Assembly (NCBI RefSeq): GCF_027587025.1
Contig: NZ_JAPPTI010000003.1
Coordinates: forward strand, 124,001 to 188,000
From: Vibrio sp. LaRot3
GTDB taxonomy: Bacteria; Pseudomonadota; Gammaproteobacteria; Enterobacterales; Vibrionaceae
Length of the DNA: 64,000 nt
Reading direction: 5' to 3'
Made by a program: the position numbers and the translations under genes. The notes below the pieces were generated by a model that saw only the letters and a list, made by a program, of their open reading frames with translations, ran no database searches and was not told the origin of the DNA. This document shows, in pieces, positions 55,479 to 64,000 of this stretch. Positions within the stretch are counted from its first letter, which is position 1. The number at the start of each line of letters is the position of its first letter.

Positions 55479-56465
55479 TTATTTGCCTCCCTTACGTAGG
55501 CGAGGGTCTAGAACAACGTATAGCATGTCTGCTAGTAGGTTAAAGAACAGCATGAACAGAGTCATGATTAGTAGCTGACCTTGAAGTACTTGGTAGTCAC
55601 GCGCTTTAATCGCGTTGAACAGTACTGAACCTAGGCCTGGGTAGTTGAAGATGATTTCGATGATTAGCTGACCACCGATTGCCATGCCTAGTGCCATTGA
55701 AAGCGCGGTTACACTTGGAAGCATCGCGTTACGTGCAGCGTAGTTGAATACAACACGTTTTTCGTTAAGGCCTTTACCCTTCGCCATGGTGATGTAGTCT
55801 TCCGCTAGCAAGTTAATCATGTTGTTACGCATGTTAACTAGGAAACCACCAATCTGAACGATAGTTGCACAGAATAGAGGGAGTACAGCGTGGTAACTTA
55901 CGTCTTTAATGAATTCCCAGCTTGTCCAGTCAGGCGTGGTGCCCGGTGTATATGCGTAGCCAGTTGGGAACCATTTAAGGCCGATTGCAAAGGTAAATAG
56001 TGCGATCATCGCGATTACTACCTGAGGAACGGCTTGTACAACAAGCATGCCCGGAGTAACAAATGCATCGTATTTGCTACCGCGTTTCCATGCAGCGTAG
56101 ATACCAAGAATTGAACCAAGCGAGAACGAGATAATTACAGCAGTACCTGCTAGGAATAGTGACCAACCAAATGCACCACCTAGAAGTTTGTTTACTGATA
56201 GAGGGTAGAATTGAATCGAAGTACCCAGTTCCCAGCTTAAAATATTTTTCATGTACGCAATGTACTGAACAAATAGGCCGCCATCGACGAAACCTAGTAG
56301 TTCTTTCATTGCTGCGATACGTTCAGGTGTTACCTGAACTGAAGCATTCGCGAACATCATGGTAACTGGGTCACCTGGCATCGCTCGCGGAATAATAAAG
56401 TTTAGTGTTGCCGCAACTAAAAGGGCGACAAGATAAAATGACAAACGTCTTAAAAAATAACCCAT
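55479..56465 (-). CDS. Chitin-oligosaccharide ABC transporter permease (DppB-type)
   Basis: Inner-membrane subunit of 328 residues with the DppB/OppB N-terminus (MGYFLRRLSFYLVALLVAATLNFIIPRAMPGDP cut short here as a description of its PGDP motif near residue 30) and the EAA-type loop (MAKGKGLNEKRVVFNYAARNAMLP). About six transmembrane helices. It follows the binding-protein gene after a 170-base gap that contains a strong stem-loop. Confidence 0.92.
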   Translation of the reverse strand: MGYFLRRLSFYLVALLVAATLNFIIPRAMPGDPVTMMFANASVQVTPERIAAMKELLGFVDGGLFVQYIAYMKNILSWELGTSIQFYPLSVNKLLGGAFGWSLFLAGTAVIISFSLGSILGIYAAWKRGSKYDAFVTPGMLVVQAVPQVVIAMIALFTFAIGLKWFPTGYAYTPGTTPDWTSWEFIKDVSYHAVLPLFCATIVQIGGFLVNMRNNMINLLAEDYITMAKGKGLNEKRVVFNYAARNAMLPSVTALSMALGMAIGGQLIIEIIFNYPGLGSVLFNAIKARDYQVLQGQLLIMTLFMLFFNLLADMLYVVLDPRLRKGGK

Positions 56466-56597
56466 AACTTACACCTTACACACCCAGATTTTCCCTGTTC
56501 CTGGTTTCAGGACGCTCCTAGCGAACTACAAAATTGAGCGTAGATAATCCCCTGACGACGAGCGCCATATCTAAACTAACGAGAGTGGGGGGATTAA

Positions 56598-56620
56598 GCG
56601 GCGTACTGAACGTACGCCGC
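56598..56620 (-). other. Stem-loop directly after the chitin-oligosaccharide binding protein gene
   Basis: GCGGCGTAC / GTACGCCGC with a 5-base loop, 16 bases after the stop. The minus-strand tail (TTAATCCCC) is not T-rich. It is best read as an attenuator or 3'-end protector raising the level of binding protein over the membrane subunits. Confidence 0.65.
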
Positions 56621-56635
56621 AAGATTAAACGTCGA

Positions 56636-58318
56636 TTACTTAACTGGTTTTAGGTCCAGTACGTGAAGTAGACGCTCTGGGATACCGTCCCAAATGTTTG
56701 GACGACCCTTAGGATTTTCTTCGTTCCACCAACCAGTAAAGCGAGTTGTGTTGTATTGGAACATGTATGCACCAGACATTACTGGAACAGTTACTTGGTC
56801 AGCTGCAATGATCTTCTGAATACCGTGAGCGATTTCCATCTGCTCCGCTTTATCAGCAGTTTTGTAGAAGCTGTTTAGTAGGCTGTCTAGCTTGTCGTTT
56901 TTGTAGTAGTGCATTGCGAAACGTGGCATACCGTCACCAGACTGAAGCGCTGAGTTGTAGCCGCTGTTCCAGTATAGGTGTGGATCCGCACCGTGGAAGT
57001 AGTTAGTGTAAGCAACGTCATATGTTGCTTCTAGCATCGCTTGGTTGTACACAGAGAAATCTGGAGTACGTGCTTTCGCTTTGATGCCTACTTCTGCTAG
57101 TTGCTCAACTGCAAGTTGAACTGTGTTGTTGAAGTCAGTCCAGCCGTTTGGAGATTGAACTAGAAGCTCGAATGGCTTACCAGATGGAGAATCAACGAAA
57201 CCGTCTTTATCTACATCTTTGAAACCAGCTTTCGCTAGAAGTTCTTTAGCGCCTTCAACGTTGTACGTGTTGAAACCTTTGTACTTGTTGTGAGTCGCTT
57301 CATCAGACCAAGGTTTGAATGCGTAACCTAGACCAGATGCGAAGTCATTCACTGTACCGCCACCGTAGAATGCGATGTCGATGATAGTTTGACGGTCAAG
57401 AGCCATTGAGAACGCGCGACGGAAGTCAACGTTAGTTAGTACTTCGTTCTTAACAGGATCTGGGTGTTTGAAGTTAACAACAAACGCCTGAGTACCTGAT
57501 GGCGGGTACCAGTACTGGTGGTTAGGACTTGCTGCTGCGTAAGTACGGTCGATGTCAGGAATGAACGAAGAAGTCCAGTCCATTTCGCCGTTTACAACTT
57601 TACCTAGGAACTGGTCGTTGTTCGCGATTTGAGGAACGCGTAGACAATCAACGTCTAGGTTATCAGCATCCCAGTATTTAGGGTTAGCACACTGAAGGTA
57701 TAGTTGTGGAGTAAAGTTAGCGATTTCAGTGAACGGGCCAGTACCTACTGGTTGCTCGTTCATGAATGTTGCTGGATCTTTCACTTTAGCCCAGATGTGT
57801 TCTGCTACTACAGGAACCTTAACGATTTCGTAAGGAGCGTTTGAGTTAGCTTCTGAGATGTAGAACTTAACTTGGTAGTCGTTAAGTTTTTCAACTTTAG
57901 TTACCCATGCGTTGATACCAGATTGGTCTAGCTCAGGCTTCTCTTTAACTAGGTTGAAAGAGTACATAACGTCGTCTGCGTTGAATGCTTCACCGTCAGA
58001 CCAAGTTACGCCTTTACGTAGATCAAATGTAACGCTCAATAGGTCGTCAGCAATTGTGAAGTTCTCTGCTAGACGGAATACAGGAGTGTTACCGTGCATT
58101 TCATTGAATACTACTAACGGCTCGTAGATGAAGTCACGAGTAGTATGAAGGTTAGTAGCACCTAGGTACGGGTTAAAGTTACGTACGAAAGTTGTGTACT
58201 CTTTAGGGTGGATCGTTAGTTCACTTTTCTCAGCTGCAGTTGCTACTGACGCAAAGCCAGTTGTAGCTGTTGCGATAATTGCTGTTGCTAGTGCTGTTTT
58301 TTTAATGTTGGCAAGCAT
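56636..58318 (-). CDS. Periplasmic chitin-oligosaccharide binding protein CBP (SBP_bac_5 family)
   Basis: This solute-binding protein of 560 residues captures (GlcNAc)n in the periplasm for the ABC importer and, in V. cholerae, also holds the sensor ChiS inactive until ligand arrives. A signal peptide (MLANIKKTALATAIIATATTG...ATAA, about 28 residues) leads into a cluster C (DppA/OppA-like) fold (SDGEAFNADDVMYSFN, NVDFRRAFSMALDR). Codons are strongly biased, as for an abundant protein. Ribosome site AAGGAACAG. It is the first gene of the chb operon, and its counterpart is VC0620. Confidence 0.94.
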   Translation of the reverse strand: MLANIKKTALATAIIATATTGFASVATAAEKSELTIHPKEYTTFVRNFNPYLGATNLHTTRDFIYEPLVVFNEMHGNTPVFRLAENFTIADDLLSVTFDLRKGVTWSDGEAFNADDVMYSFNLVKEKPELDQSGINAWVTKVEKLNDYQVKFYISEANSNAPYEIVKVPVVAEHIWAKVKDPATFMNEQPVGTGPFTEIANFTPQLYLQCANPKYWDADNLDVDCLRVPQIANNDQFLGKVVNGEMDWTSSFIPDIDRTYAAASPNHQYWYPPSGTQAFVVNFKHPDPVKNEVLTNVDFRRAFSMALDRQTIIDIAFYGGGTVNDFASGLGYAFKPWSDEATHNKYKGFNTYNVEGAKELLAKAGFKDVDKDGFVDSPSGKPFELLVQSPNGWTDFNNTVQLAVEQLAEVGIKAKARTPDFSVYNQAMLEATYDVAYTNYFHGADPHLYWNSGYNSALQSGDGMPRFAMHYYKNDKLDSLLNSFYKTADKAEQMEIAHGIQKIIAADQVTVPVMSGAYMFQYNTTRFTGWWNEENPKGRPNIWDGIPERLLHVLDLKPVK

Positions 58319-58760
58319 AGCTGTTCCTTACTATTTGCTTTCATTTCACTTATGGATACGAATGTTATCAATTGATGAACACTCCTCTAAGGCCTACCTC
58401 AATGCTCGTTTAAAAACTTCGGAGGAAAGTTAGTAAACATGAGTGGCCTGTAGGCCTTAGGCATAGCTAGAAGACACCGAAAACGATTGTTTAGCAATTG
58501 GCATTCCCGTTAAAAACGTCAAAACATATCATCATCTCGTCAATAACGTTAATTAACGTTGGTTTTGCGCAAATTTGGTTAAAAAACACACTTTGAACCA
58601 GGTCGCATATATCCGGTGGTGACAATGCTTAAGTTAGTGGTCGCTTACCTTTTGGGTTTTGATTTTTAAGTTGTTTGAATGGTTGGTTTTTATCTGAGAT
58701 CTTCATCACTAGCCAGTTTTGAGGTTATTTTCTCACGCTAATTTAAAACTGCCGAATTGT

Positions 58761-58776
58761 TGTGAGTGGCCTCTCA
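58761..58776. promoter_or_regulatory. CRP-like binding site
   Basis: TGTGA-N6-TCTCA differs from the CRP palindrome TGTGA-N6-TCACA at one base. It is about 440 bp before the CBP start, so either the transcription start is far upstream or it acts at a distance. CRP control of chb is known in V. cholerae. Confidence 0.5.
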
Positions 58777-58897
58777 ATATCGATTCAAAAATGCACAATA
58801 GGGCTTTTTTAGCGTTTTTTACAGCGATTTTTAAGCATGAAAAATGAGTGATTTAACGTGGTTTGAGAAGTTGTTTTTCGACGTGTAAAAACTGTAA

Positions 58898-58912
58898 TGA
58901 GAATGATTATCT
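58898..58912. promoter_or_regulatory. Fur-like box between chiS and the chb operon
   Basis: TGAGAATGATTATCT matches TGATAATnATTATCA at 12 of 14 fixed positions. It stands just beyond the chiS terminator and about 580 bp before the CBP gene. No iron gene is adjacent, so its target is unclear. Confidence 0.4.
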
Positions 58913-58918
58913 CGAAGT

Positions 58919-58948
58919 AAAAAAAAAAGCCCGCATTTGGTGCGGGCC
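58919..58948 (-). terminator. Rho-independent terminator of chiS
   Basis: On the minus strand GCCCGCA / TGCGGGC with a 5-base loop is followed by about ten T residues, 21 bases after the chiS stop. It separates chiS from the chb operon although both run the same way. Confidence 0.94.
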
Positions 58949-58968
58949 TTTAAACTAGGGAGGCGAGT

Positions 58969-61900
58969 TTAGCTCGTTAATAAATGCTGTAACTTATCAC
59001 GCTGCTCTTCAATATGAGTACGTTGTGACGTTGGTTCCTTACAATGCTCAAGGATGTAATCTAATGAGTTCAGCACGGTGCGCCAACGCGGCGTTTTTGG
59101 TAGCGTTTCAATACGCAGGTATTTATCCAATGTACGTGTTTGTAGCGTACTGCGGTCAAGGTAAACGCGCCACAAGCCACTTTGCTCGGCAAAGGTGAAC
59201 TTAGTTTGCCCCGTCGCACTCTCCCAGTAATCGATCGCGCTTGTCATGGCGTCTACCAATACTTCACGCATGATTTCTTGCTTAGACTGAGATTCTCCGG
59301 TGACCTTATCTGCAAGGCGGGTAAACTCACCACCGAGCTCTTTTAACTGCTGCAGCTTGCCTTTATCGCCGTCAAATGCGTAGCTTGAAAGCGCCTCGAT
59401 CGCCGTCTCTAGATTGTTAATCCTTACCGCATTGATGCCGCCACCGACATTGAAGATGTACATCGATTTAAGCCCTGAAGCCTGTGGTAACTTGAGAATA
59501 TCCGCAGAGACGTGTTGGCGAACGTCTTCAACATAAATATCAACGTTGCCACAGAAGTGATCTTGGTCTACATCAAGGAAGCGTGGTGCGAGGATTTCTT
59601 CTGCGTTGGAGCGTTTTAATTGTTCTGTCGAACGCTTAAATAGACGAGAAGCGGCTTCGTTGGCAAAGCGGATACGTCCATCTTCACGAATACAGATGAT
59701 GGCCTCAGGCGCAGATTCGAGTTGTTCTAGTAATCGGCCTTGTGTTTCAAGTAGGCTTGCTTCTACGTTGGCACGTTCTTTCAACTCGATTAATAGCTGT
59801 TGATTCTCAACCCGTCGCTGCTCGGCCTTGCTAGCGGTTAGGTGTGCAACGATACGGGCTGCGAGCTCCTGCTTATTAAATGGCTTAGACAGGTAGTCAT
59901 TAGCGCCGGCGTTAAAACCGCGCACTCGGTCATCAGGCTGGTTGAGGGCCGTTAACATGATGATAGGTAGTTGCGTATGGTCATAGCTTTCTCGCAGAGT
60001 CTGACAGACTTGGTAGCCACTAATGCCCGGCATCATGATGTCGAGTAGCAATAACTCAGGTTTTTCCTCTTCAATTTTCTGCAGTGCTTCGTAGCCATCT
60101 TTAGCGGTACGCACTTGGTAACCGGCGAGGCGTAGGAAGCTTTCGAGCACCCGTAGGTTGACTGGTTCGTCATCCACCACCAACAGCAGCGGGCCATCAG
60201 GGTTTTCTGGCAAGCTTGCAGGAGGTAGCTCTGCGGTTTCATTGTTTTCTGGTGCTCTGAAATGCAAGCTGTCTAAGTGACTGGCCTGCTCTATCTGCTC
60301 TTCTGTAGCCAGTGGCAGGGTAAAGCTAAAGGTAGTACCCACCATCGGCTGACTGCTGACATACAGTGAACCGTCCATCAGTTCAATCAACTGGCGACTG
60401 ATTGATAACCCTAAACCCGCACCTTGGCGGTAACGGCTTGAGTCTTGACCTGCTTGGATTAATGGCTCAAAGATGTGTTCCAGTTGATCGGCAGGGATAC
60501 CTTGGCCTGTATCCACGACTTGTACGCGAATGTTGTCATCTACAACGGACGCGGAAATGACAATCTTACCTTCACGGGTGTACTTGATTGCATTGCCGAC
60601 AAGGTTGTATAGAACCTGCTCAAGGCGCTGTGGATCAGCTGCGACCCACAAAGCCTCGACCGGAACTTGGTTAATGATGCGAATTGGCTTGTTACCCAAT
60701 AGATGAGATGACAGTTCAAGTACCAATCGAGTTGAACTCGCAAGGTCAACTGCGCTGAGCTCTATATCCAAATTGCCATAACGCATTTTATGGTAGTCGA
60801 GTAGGTCATCAACCAAGGTCGTTAAGCGTTGACCGCTGCTAATAATGATGTCGAGTTGGTACTTATGATCAGCGGTAATTGGCCCGCTCGCACCTGATAT
60901 TAATGCTTCAGCAATACCGACCATACCGTGTAATGGTGTGCGTAATTCATGCGAGGTCGTTGCTAAGAAGTCATCTTTCAGTTTATTGGCTAGCTGAAGT
61001 TCATCATTCTGTTTTTGAATGACTTTTAGATTGTTCTCAAGCTCTTCATTTTGCTTTTTGATCAGCTCAATCTTCTCACGAATAGAACGCTGCATACGTT
61101 CAAAGCTGACGGCCAGACGGCCGATTTCATCTTTACGTTCGGTATTAATCTCCGCGTTGAGATCGCCCGCAGAGGCTTTCTCAGCCGACCATGTCAGCTT
61201 AAGAAGTGGAGCAGTAATGAAGTTGGAGAGATAGTGTGATGCGATGACCACCAAAATGATGGCAAACAGCATCGCAAACACGAAGACGGTTTCCAGCTGT
61301 TGCACGCGCGCAAAGGCATGTTTCTCAGGGACTTCAACCACCAGTGCCCAATTAATGCCTTTTTCTTTGATGTGACTATATGCAGCAATGGTATCTTCGC
61401 CCAGAGCATTTTTGTAAGTGCCTACTTCAGAATCGGATGTAAATGCACGTTCAATAATGGTGCGGTTATTGTCGACATCCTGTTGCTCGTAGGCGAGGGT
61501 TCGCAACTTGTAGTCAGCGCCCACTAACAGAGTCTTAATATCCCAAGTTTGGTTATTGTCCGCGATTAGCTTCGTTAGGCTGTTGTTTGGTAGGCGGAAC
61601 ATTGCGTAGCTGTGTAAGTGACCTTGTTGAATGATCGGCGCGCCTAACCATGCCACGTATTTGCCTTGCTGCATTTCAAAGTCAGAGAAAATAACGGGCG
61701 TATATTCTTCATTGGTTTTGCGCGTGGCAGTCACTTTGTCATGCAAAGTTTTAAACGCTTTACCTAAGTTGTCATCATGGTACTTGCCCGTTAATAGGTT
61801 GGTACCGTAGTTGTCATGTTTGTAAATCGAATAGGTGACGTTGCCGTTGATATCGACCAGCAAGATATCATCGAAATCAGAGCGTTTAAGCAACTCTAAA

Positions 61901-62352
61901 TAAGCGCGGTGGTAACGCTTGTGCAATAAGCGATAACGTTCCGTGCCATTGTAAACTTGAGATTGCGGCAAAATCGCGGTTTTTATTTGATCGCCAGAGC
62001 CTTCAAGATAACGTTTTTGCGCATATTCGCGCGCTTGCTCGATGTCTAAGCCTAAACTTTGGAACGCATTGACGAGGCCATAAAAGCGACCGCCACTTGC
62101 ATAAGCCAGTTCAGAACGGACAAAACCCATCACTTCCGACTCTTTCGCATCGAGATAATCGACGATTTGCTGGTGCTTACTATCACGAACAGAGATTAGG
62201 TGAGAGGTACTCTGCTCTTGCAAGTCCTGACTGTGTGAGTGAAGGAAGAACAGTGCCGTGATGGTTAAAGGGGTAATACTCAGCACCAAAAACGCCAACA
62301 TGAGCGTATTTTGCAGGCGCTTAAACCTTTGCTTTCGGTACAACTTGAACAT
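58969..62352 (-). CDS. chiS: Hybrid sensor histidine kinase and chitin regulator ChiS
   Basis: ChiS is the membrane-bound chitin sensor of vibrios that itself binds DNA to activate chb. Starting at 62352 (MFKLYRKQRFKRLQ) it has 1127 residues. Order: TM1 (about 15-40), a large periplasmic sensor, TM2 (about 345-370), HAMP, HisKA with His468 (SHELRTPLHG), HATPase (GNAIKYT, DTGQGIP, GAGLGLSIS), a receiver with Asp771 (LLLLDIMMPG), a PAS-like stretch and the C-terminal DNA-binding domain. His468 and Asp771 are one residue from the V. cholerae positions I recall, supporting this start over a TTG at 62385. It has its own terminator and thus its own transcript. Confidence 0.95.
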   Translation of the reverse strand: MFKLYRKQRFKRLQNTLMLAFLVLSITPLTITALFFLHSHSQDLQEQSTSHLISVRDSKHQQIVDYLDAKESEVMGFVRSELAYASGGRFYGLVNAFQSLGLDIEQAREYAQKRYLEGSGDQIKTAILPQSQVYNGTERYRLLHKRYHRAYLELLKRSDFDDILLVDINGNVTYSIYKHDNYGTNLLTGKYHDDNLGKAFKTLHDKVTATRKTNEEYTPVIFSDFEMQQGKYVAWLGAPIIQQGHLHSYAMFRLPNNSLTKLIADNNQTWDIKTLLVGADYKLRTLAYEQQDVDNNRTIIERAFTSDSEVGTYKNALGEDTIAAYSHIKEKGINWALVVEVPEKHAFARVQQLETVFVFAMLFAIILVVIASHYLSNFITAPLLKLTWSAEKASAGDLNAEINTERKDEIGRLAVSFERMQRSIREKIELIKKQNEELENNLKVIQKQNDELQLANKLKDDFLATTSHELRTPLHGMVGIAEALISGASGPITADHKYQLDIIISSGQRLTTLVDDLLDYHKMRYGNLDIELSAVDLASSTRLVLELSSHLLGNKPIRIINQVPVEALWVAADPQRLEQVLYNLVGNAIKYTREGKIVISASVVDDNIRVQVVDTGQGIPADQLEHIFEPLIQAGQDSSRYRQGAGLGLSISRQLIELMDGSLYVSSQPMVGTTFSFTLPLATEEQIEQASHLDSLHFRAPENNETAELPPASLPENPDGPLLLVVDDEPVNLRVLESFLRLAGYQVRTAKDGYEALQKIEEEKPELLLLDIMMPGISGYQVCQTLRESYDHTQLPIIMLTALNQPDDRVRGFNAGANDYLSKPFNKQELAARIVAHLTASKAEQRRVENQQLLIELKERANVEASLLETQGRLLEQLESAPEAIICIREDGRIRFANEAASRLFKRSTEQLKRSNAEEILAPRFLDVDQDHFCGNVDIYVEDVRQHVSADILKLPQASGLKSMYIFNVGGGINAVRINNLETAIEALSSYAFDGDKGKLQQLKELGGEFTRLADKVTGESQSKQEIMREVLVDAMTSAIDYWESATGQTKFTFAEQSGLWRVYLDRSTLQTRTLDKYLRIETLPKTPRWRTVLNSLDYILEHCKEPTSQRTHIEEQRDKLQHLLTS

Positions 62353-62510
62353 ATTAGATGTATGACTTTCCGTGAAATACAGCAAGCGGACTGCTTACCG
62401 TTAAAAACGTAGATATTCCTAAAATGACAAAATTAACGAGTTTTTTTACTTTGACAAGTAAGTAGCACGGAAAGCGTGGATAGAGGCGCAGTTTTAGTGA
62501 TGGGAGAGTA

Positions 62511-62544
62511 TAAAACGCCCAGAATTGACGTTAATTCTGGGCGT
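62511..62544 (-). terminator. Terminator after rsmC
   Basis: ACGCCCAGAATT / AATTCTGGGCGT, a perfect 12-bp stem with a 6-base loop, followed on the minus strand by a short T4. It begins just after the rsmC stop. Confidence 0.75.
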
Positions 62545-62548
62545 GACG

Positions 62549-63571
62549 TTATTTGCTCGCGTGGTAAATGACAAATTTATTAGTCTTATTTAGCGTCTCA
62601 CAATTACCAAATGCTTGTTCAATGATCGGAGGGTATTTGAGGAAGCTGTTAGCCACGATGATCAGCTGACCTGCAGCATTAAGGTACTTTGGCGCGTCAG
62701 CAAGTAGCGTTTCAGTCGCGCTATAGCTGGTATCTAACCCTGAGTGGAAAGGTGGGTTACTGATGATGAACTCATAGTTTGATGATACTTGAGAGTATAC
62801 ATCTGTCGCGAATACGTGGCCTTGCAGATTATTAGCCGCTAGCGTTGCTTTGCTTGACTCTACTGCAAGCGCGCTCACGTCGCACATCTCTAGCTCAATT
62901 GCAGGGTTGAGTATTGCCATGACGCTGCCAATGACGCCAGCCCCGCAACCAAAGTCGAGCACTTTACCTTTCAGTGTCGGCAAGGTATCGAGCAGCAACT
63001 TACTGCCGATATCGAACTCTCCATGGCTAAAGACGCCGGGTAGGCTTTTAATCGTTAGTTGATGGCCTTGGTATTCAACTTGATAGCTCTTAAACCAATC
63101 TTGGAGGTTAAATGGTTTCACCTCTTGAGTGCATTGACCCCAATAGAACGAACAGCGACGAGCAGAATCGTACTTAGTGATGATGCCGTAAGGTTTGAAC
63201 ATCTTTTCAATGCTTTTTATACCCGAGCGATTTTCACCCACAACAACGATTTCAGTATTTGTACCTAGCTTGGCCATTAGCATCGCAAGTAAGAATTCAG
63301 CTTCTGCTTTCGCTTTTGGCCAGTACAGCAGCACCATGTCCGCTTGGGTGTCTTGATCGAACTCCGCTCCAAATACAGTGGTTACCTTAGAGTAACCTTG
63401 CATCTTACGCGCATAGCCATAATGAGTAGTAAACACGGTGACAGATTCACAGTGTTCGGCAAGTTCTACAGGGAAAAGGTCTTCCGCTTCACCAGCGATG
63501 ACGACGTGTTTTCCTGAGAAATAAGCCAGTTGTCGCTCGGCAATTTGGCTTGGGGCAATATAGGCAGACAT
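62549..63571 (-). CDS. rsmC: 16S rRNA (guanine-1207-N2)-methyltransferase RsmC
   Basis: RsmC methylates G1207 of 16S rRNA using SAM. It has two related domains: a degenerate N-terminal one and the catalytic C-terminal Rossmann domain with the SAM motif [12 protein letters not shown] and the N2-guanine motif SNPPFHSG. 340 residues, near E. coli RsmC (343). A terminator follows, and the upstream gene is the partial AI-2E-family transporter with its own terminator, so it is probably monocistronic. Confidence 0.95.
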   Translation of the reverse strand: MSAYIAPSQIAERQLAYFSGKHVVIAGEAEDLFPVELAEHCESVTVFTTHYGYARKMQGYSKVTTVFGAEFDQDTQADMVLLYWPKAKAEAEFLLAMLMAKLGTNTEIVVVGENRSGIKSIEKMFKPYGIITKYDSARRCSFYWGQCTQEVKPFNLQDWFKSYQVEYQGHQLTIKSLPGVFSHGEFDIGSKLLLDTLPTLKGKVLDFGCGAGVIGSVMAILNPAIELEMCDVSALAVESSKATLAANNLQGHVFATDVYSQVSSNYEFIISNPPFHSGLDTSYSATETLLADAPKYLNAAGQLIIVANSFLKYPPIIEQAFGNCETLNKTNKFVIYHASK

Positions 63572-63596
63572 GGTTTAGCTCGATTGATATCGGTTA

Positions 63597-63633
63597 AATA
63601 AAAAGAGGGAGGATTCTCTCACAATCCTCCCTC
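63597..63633 (-). terminator. Rho-independent terminator of the AI-2E-family gene
   Basis: On the minus strand GAGGGAGGATT / AATCCTCCCTC with a 7-base loop runs into TTTTTATTTA, 27 bases after the stop. Confidence 0.92.
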
Positions 63634-63659
63634 GCTTAAAACTATCAGTATGGTTTGGT

Positions 63660-64000
63660 TTAGGTCTTATCTTGAGAGTCTAGAAAGTCGGAGAACTCTT
63701 CTTCGTAAAGATTGAACAATACAATGGTGATTGCAAAGATCAGTGGGCCATAAATTAAGCCGACTAGGCCGAATAAGTGTAAACCACCTAACAGCGAGAA
63801 AAAGATCATGAGCGTATTCATGCCCGCGCTGCCTTGCATTAAGAATGGGCGCAGTAAGTTATCAATTGAGCCAACAATAGCTACGCTCCAACCAAGCAGG
63901 GCAAAGGCCCAGAAGGTATCACCAGTTAAGAACAAGTAAGTGACCGCAGGCACCCAAATTAGGGCTGTGCCCACCACGGGGATAAAGGACGCAAAACCCA
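63660..64000 (-). CDS. AI-2E family transporter (YdiK/PerM-like), C-terminal part (5' end outside window)
   Basis: Only the last 113 or so codons are present; the frame runs open to the window edge (GFASFIPVVGTALIWVPA). The remaining part holds about three or four hydrophobic segments and the family pattern GSIDNLLRPFLMQG plus GGLHLFGLVGLIYGPLIFA, then a short acidic cytoplasmic tail (YEEEFSDFLDSQDKT). Family members are membrane proteins proposed to move autoinducer-2 or other small molecules, but most have no proven substrate. Closest by pattern to E. coli YdiK. Confidence 0.85.
   Translation of the reverse strand, partial: GFASFIPVVGTALIWVPAVTYLFLTGDTFWAFALLGWSVAIVGSIDNLLRPFLMQGSAGMNTLMIFFSLLGGLHLFGLVGLIYGPLIFAITIVLFNLYEEEFSDFLDSQDKT

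Larger units (their letters stand above)
58319..58918 (-). promoter_or_regulatory. chb operon upstream region
   Basis: 600 AT-rich bases without a credible gene. Contents: an 11-bp inverted repeat 58387-58397 / 58450-58460 (CTAAGGCCTAC), which would form a stem in the leader of the binding-protein mRNA; a CRP-like site at 58761-58776; a Fur-like box at 58898-58912; several T-tracts near 58806-58833. In V. cholerae this promoter is controlled by ChiS, SlmA, CRP and CytR; I cannot place ChiS sites from sequence alone. Confidence 0.7.

Overview
The window is core chromosome of a Vibrio (Gammaproteobacteria). Three things support this: a LuxR/HapR/OpaR/SmcR-type quorum-sensing master regulator very close to V. 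harveyi LuxR (minus strand, near 10.5-11.1 kb), a complete chitin-oligosaccharide (chb) operon with its orphan hybrid histidine kinase ChiS (43.9-62.4 kb), and gene order matching known vibrios and, in part, E. coli. I see no prophage, insertion sequence, integron, CRISPR array, tRNA or rRNA gene. Both ends are cut: xerD at the left and an AI-2E-family membrane protein gene at the right. The species cannot be fixed from sequence reading alone.

Layout. 0-3 kb: xerD-dsbC-recJ (chromosome dimer resolution, periplasmic disulfide isomerisation, single-strand exonuclease). 3.1-10.5 kb: the pyruvate dehydrogenase operon pdhR-aceE-aceF-lpd, with two near-perfect PdhR operators in front of pdhR. 10.5-31 kb: a block resembling the E. 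coli hpt-can-yadGH-panCB-folK-pcnB-gluQ-dksA-sfsA-hrpB-mrcB region, with vibrio additions: the luxR-type gene divergent from hpt, a SulP anion transporter divergent from the carbonic anhydrase gene, an lpxL-type acyltransferase, and a patatin/outer-membrane-barrel fusion after mrcB. 31-40 kb: acnB and yacL (neighbours in E. coli) separated by a three-gene glycerate/sugar-acid module (cdaR-type regulator, GntP permease, glycerate kinase), then glnK-amtB for ammonium sensing and uptake. 40-43.8 kb: fbpABC ferric iron importer behind a Fur box. 43.9-58.3 kb, minus strand: chb operon in the order binding protein, two permeases, two ATPases, GH9, amino-sugar kinase, GH20, chitobiose phosphorylase, phosphohexomutase. 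59-64 kb: chiS, rsmC and the partial AI-2E-family gene.

How the genes work together. The chb operon imports chitin oligosaccharides through an oligopeptide-type ABC importer and breaks them down in the cytoplasm by phosphorolysis (ChbP), hydrolysis (GH20, GH9), phosphorylation (kinase) and phosphosugar isomerisation (mutase); ChiS next door is its known regulator. GlnK and AmtB form the usual PII/ammonium channel pair with a sigma54-type promoter. The PDH operon is controlled by its own first gene product in response to pyruvate.

No wholly unknown multi-gene system is evident. The less expected signals are in non-coding DNA: (i) a 7-codon leader ORF with a perfect Shine-Dalgarno that overlaps the acnB GTG start and whose ribosome site can be masked by an upstream complement; (ii) a canonical NtrC-type palindrome that is also the terminator hairpin between yacL and glnK; (iii) a Fur-like box between chiS and the chb operon; (iv) a long-range stem that can cover the lpxL ribosome site; (v) a 92-bp perfect direct repeat inside aceF; (vi) a likely Qrr small-RNA target at the luxR start.
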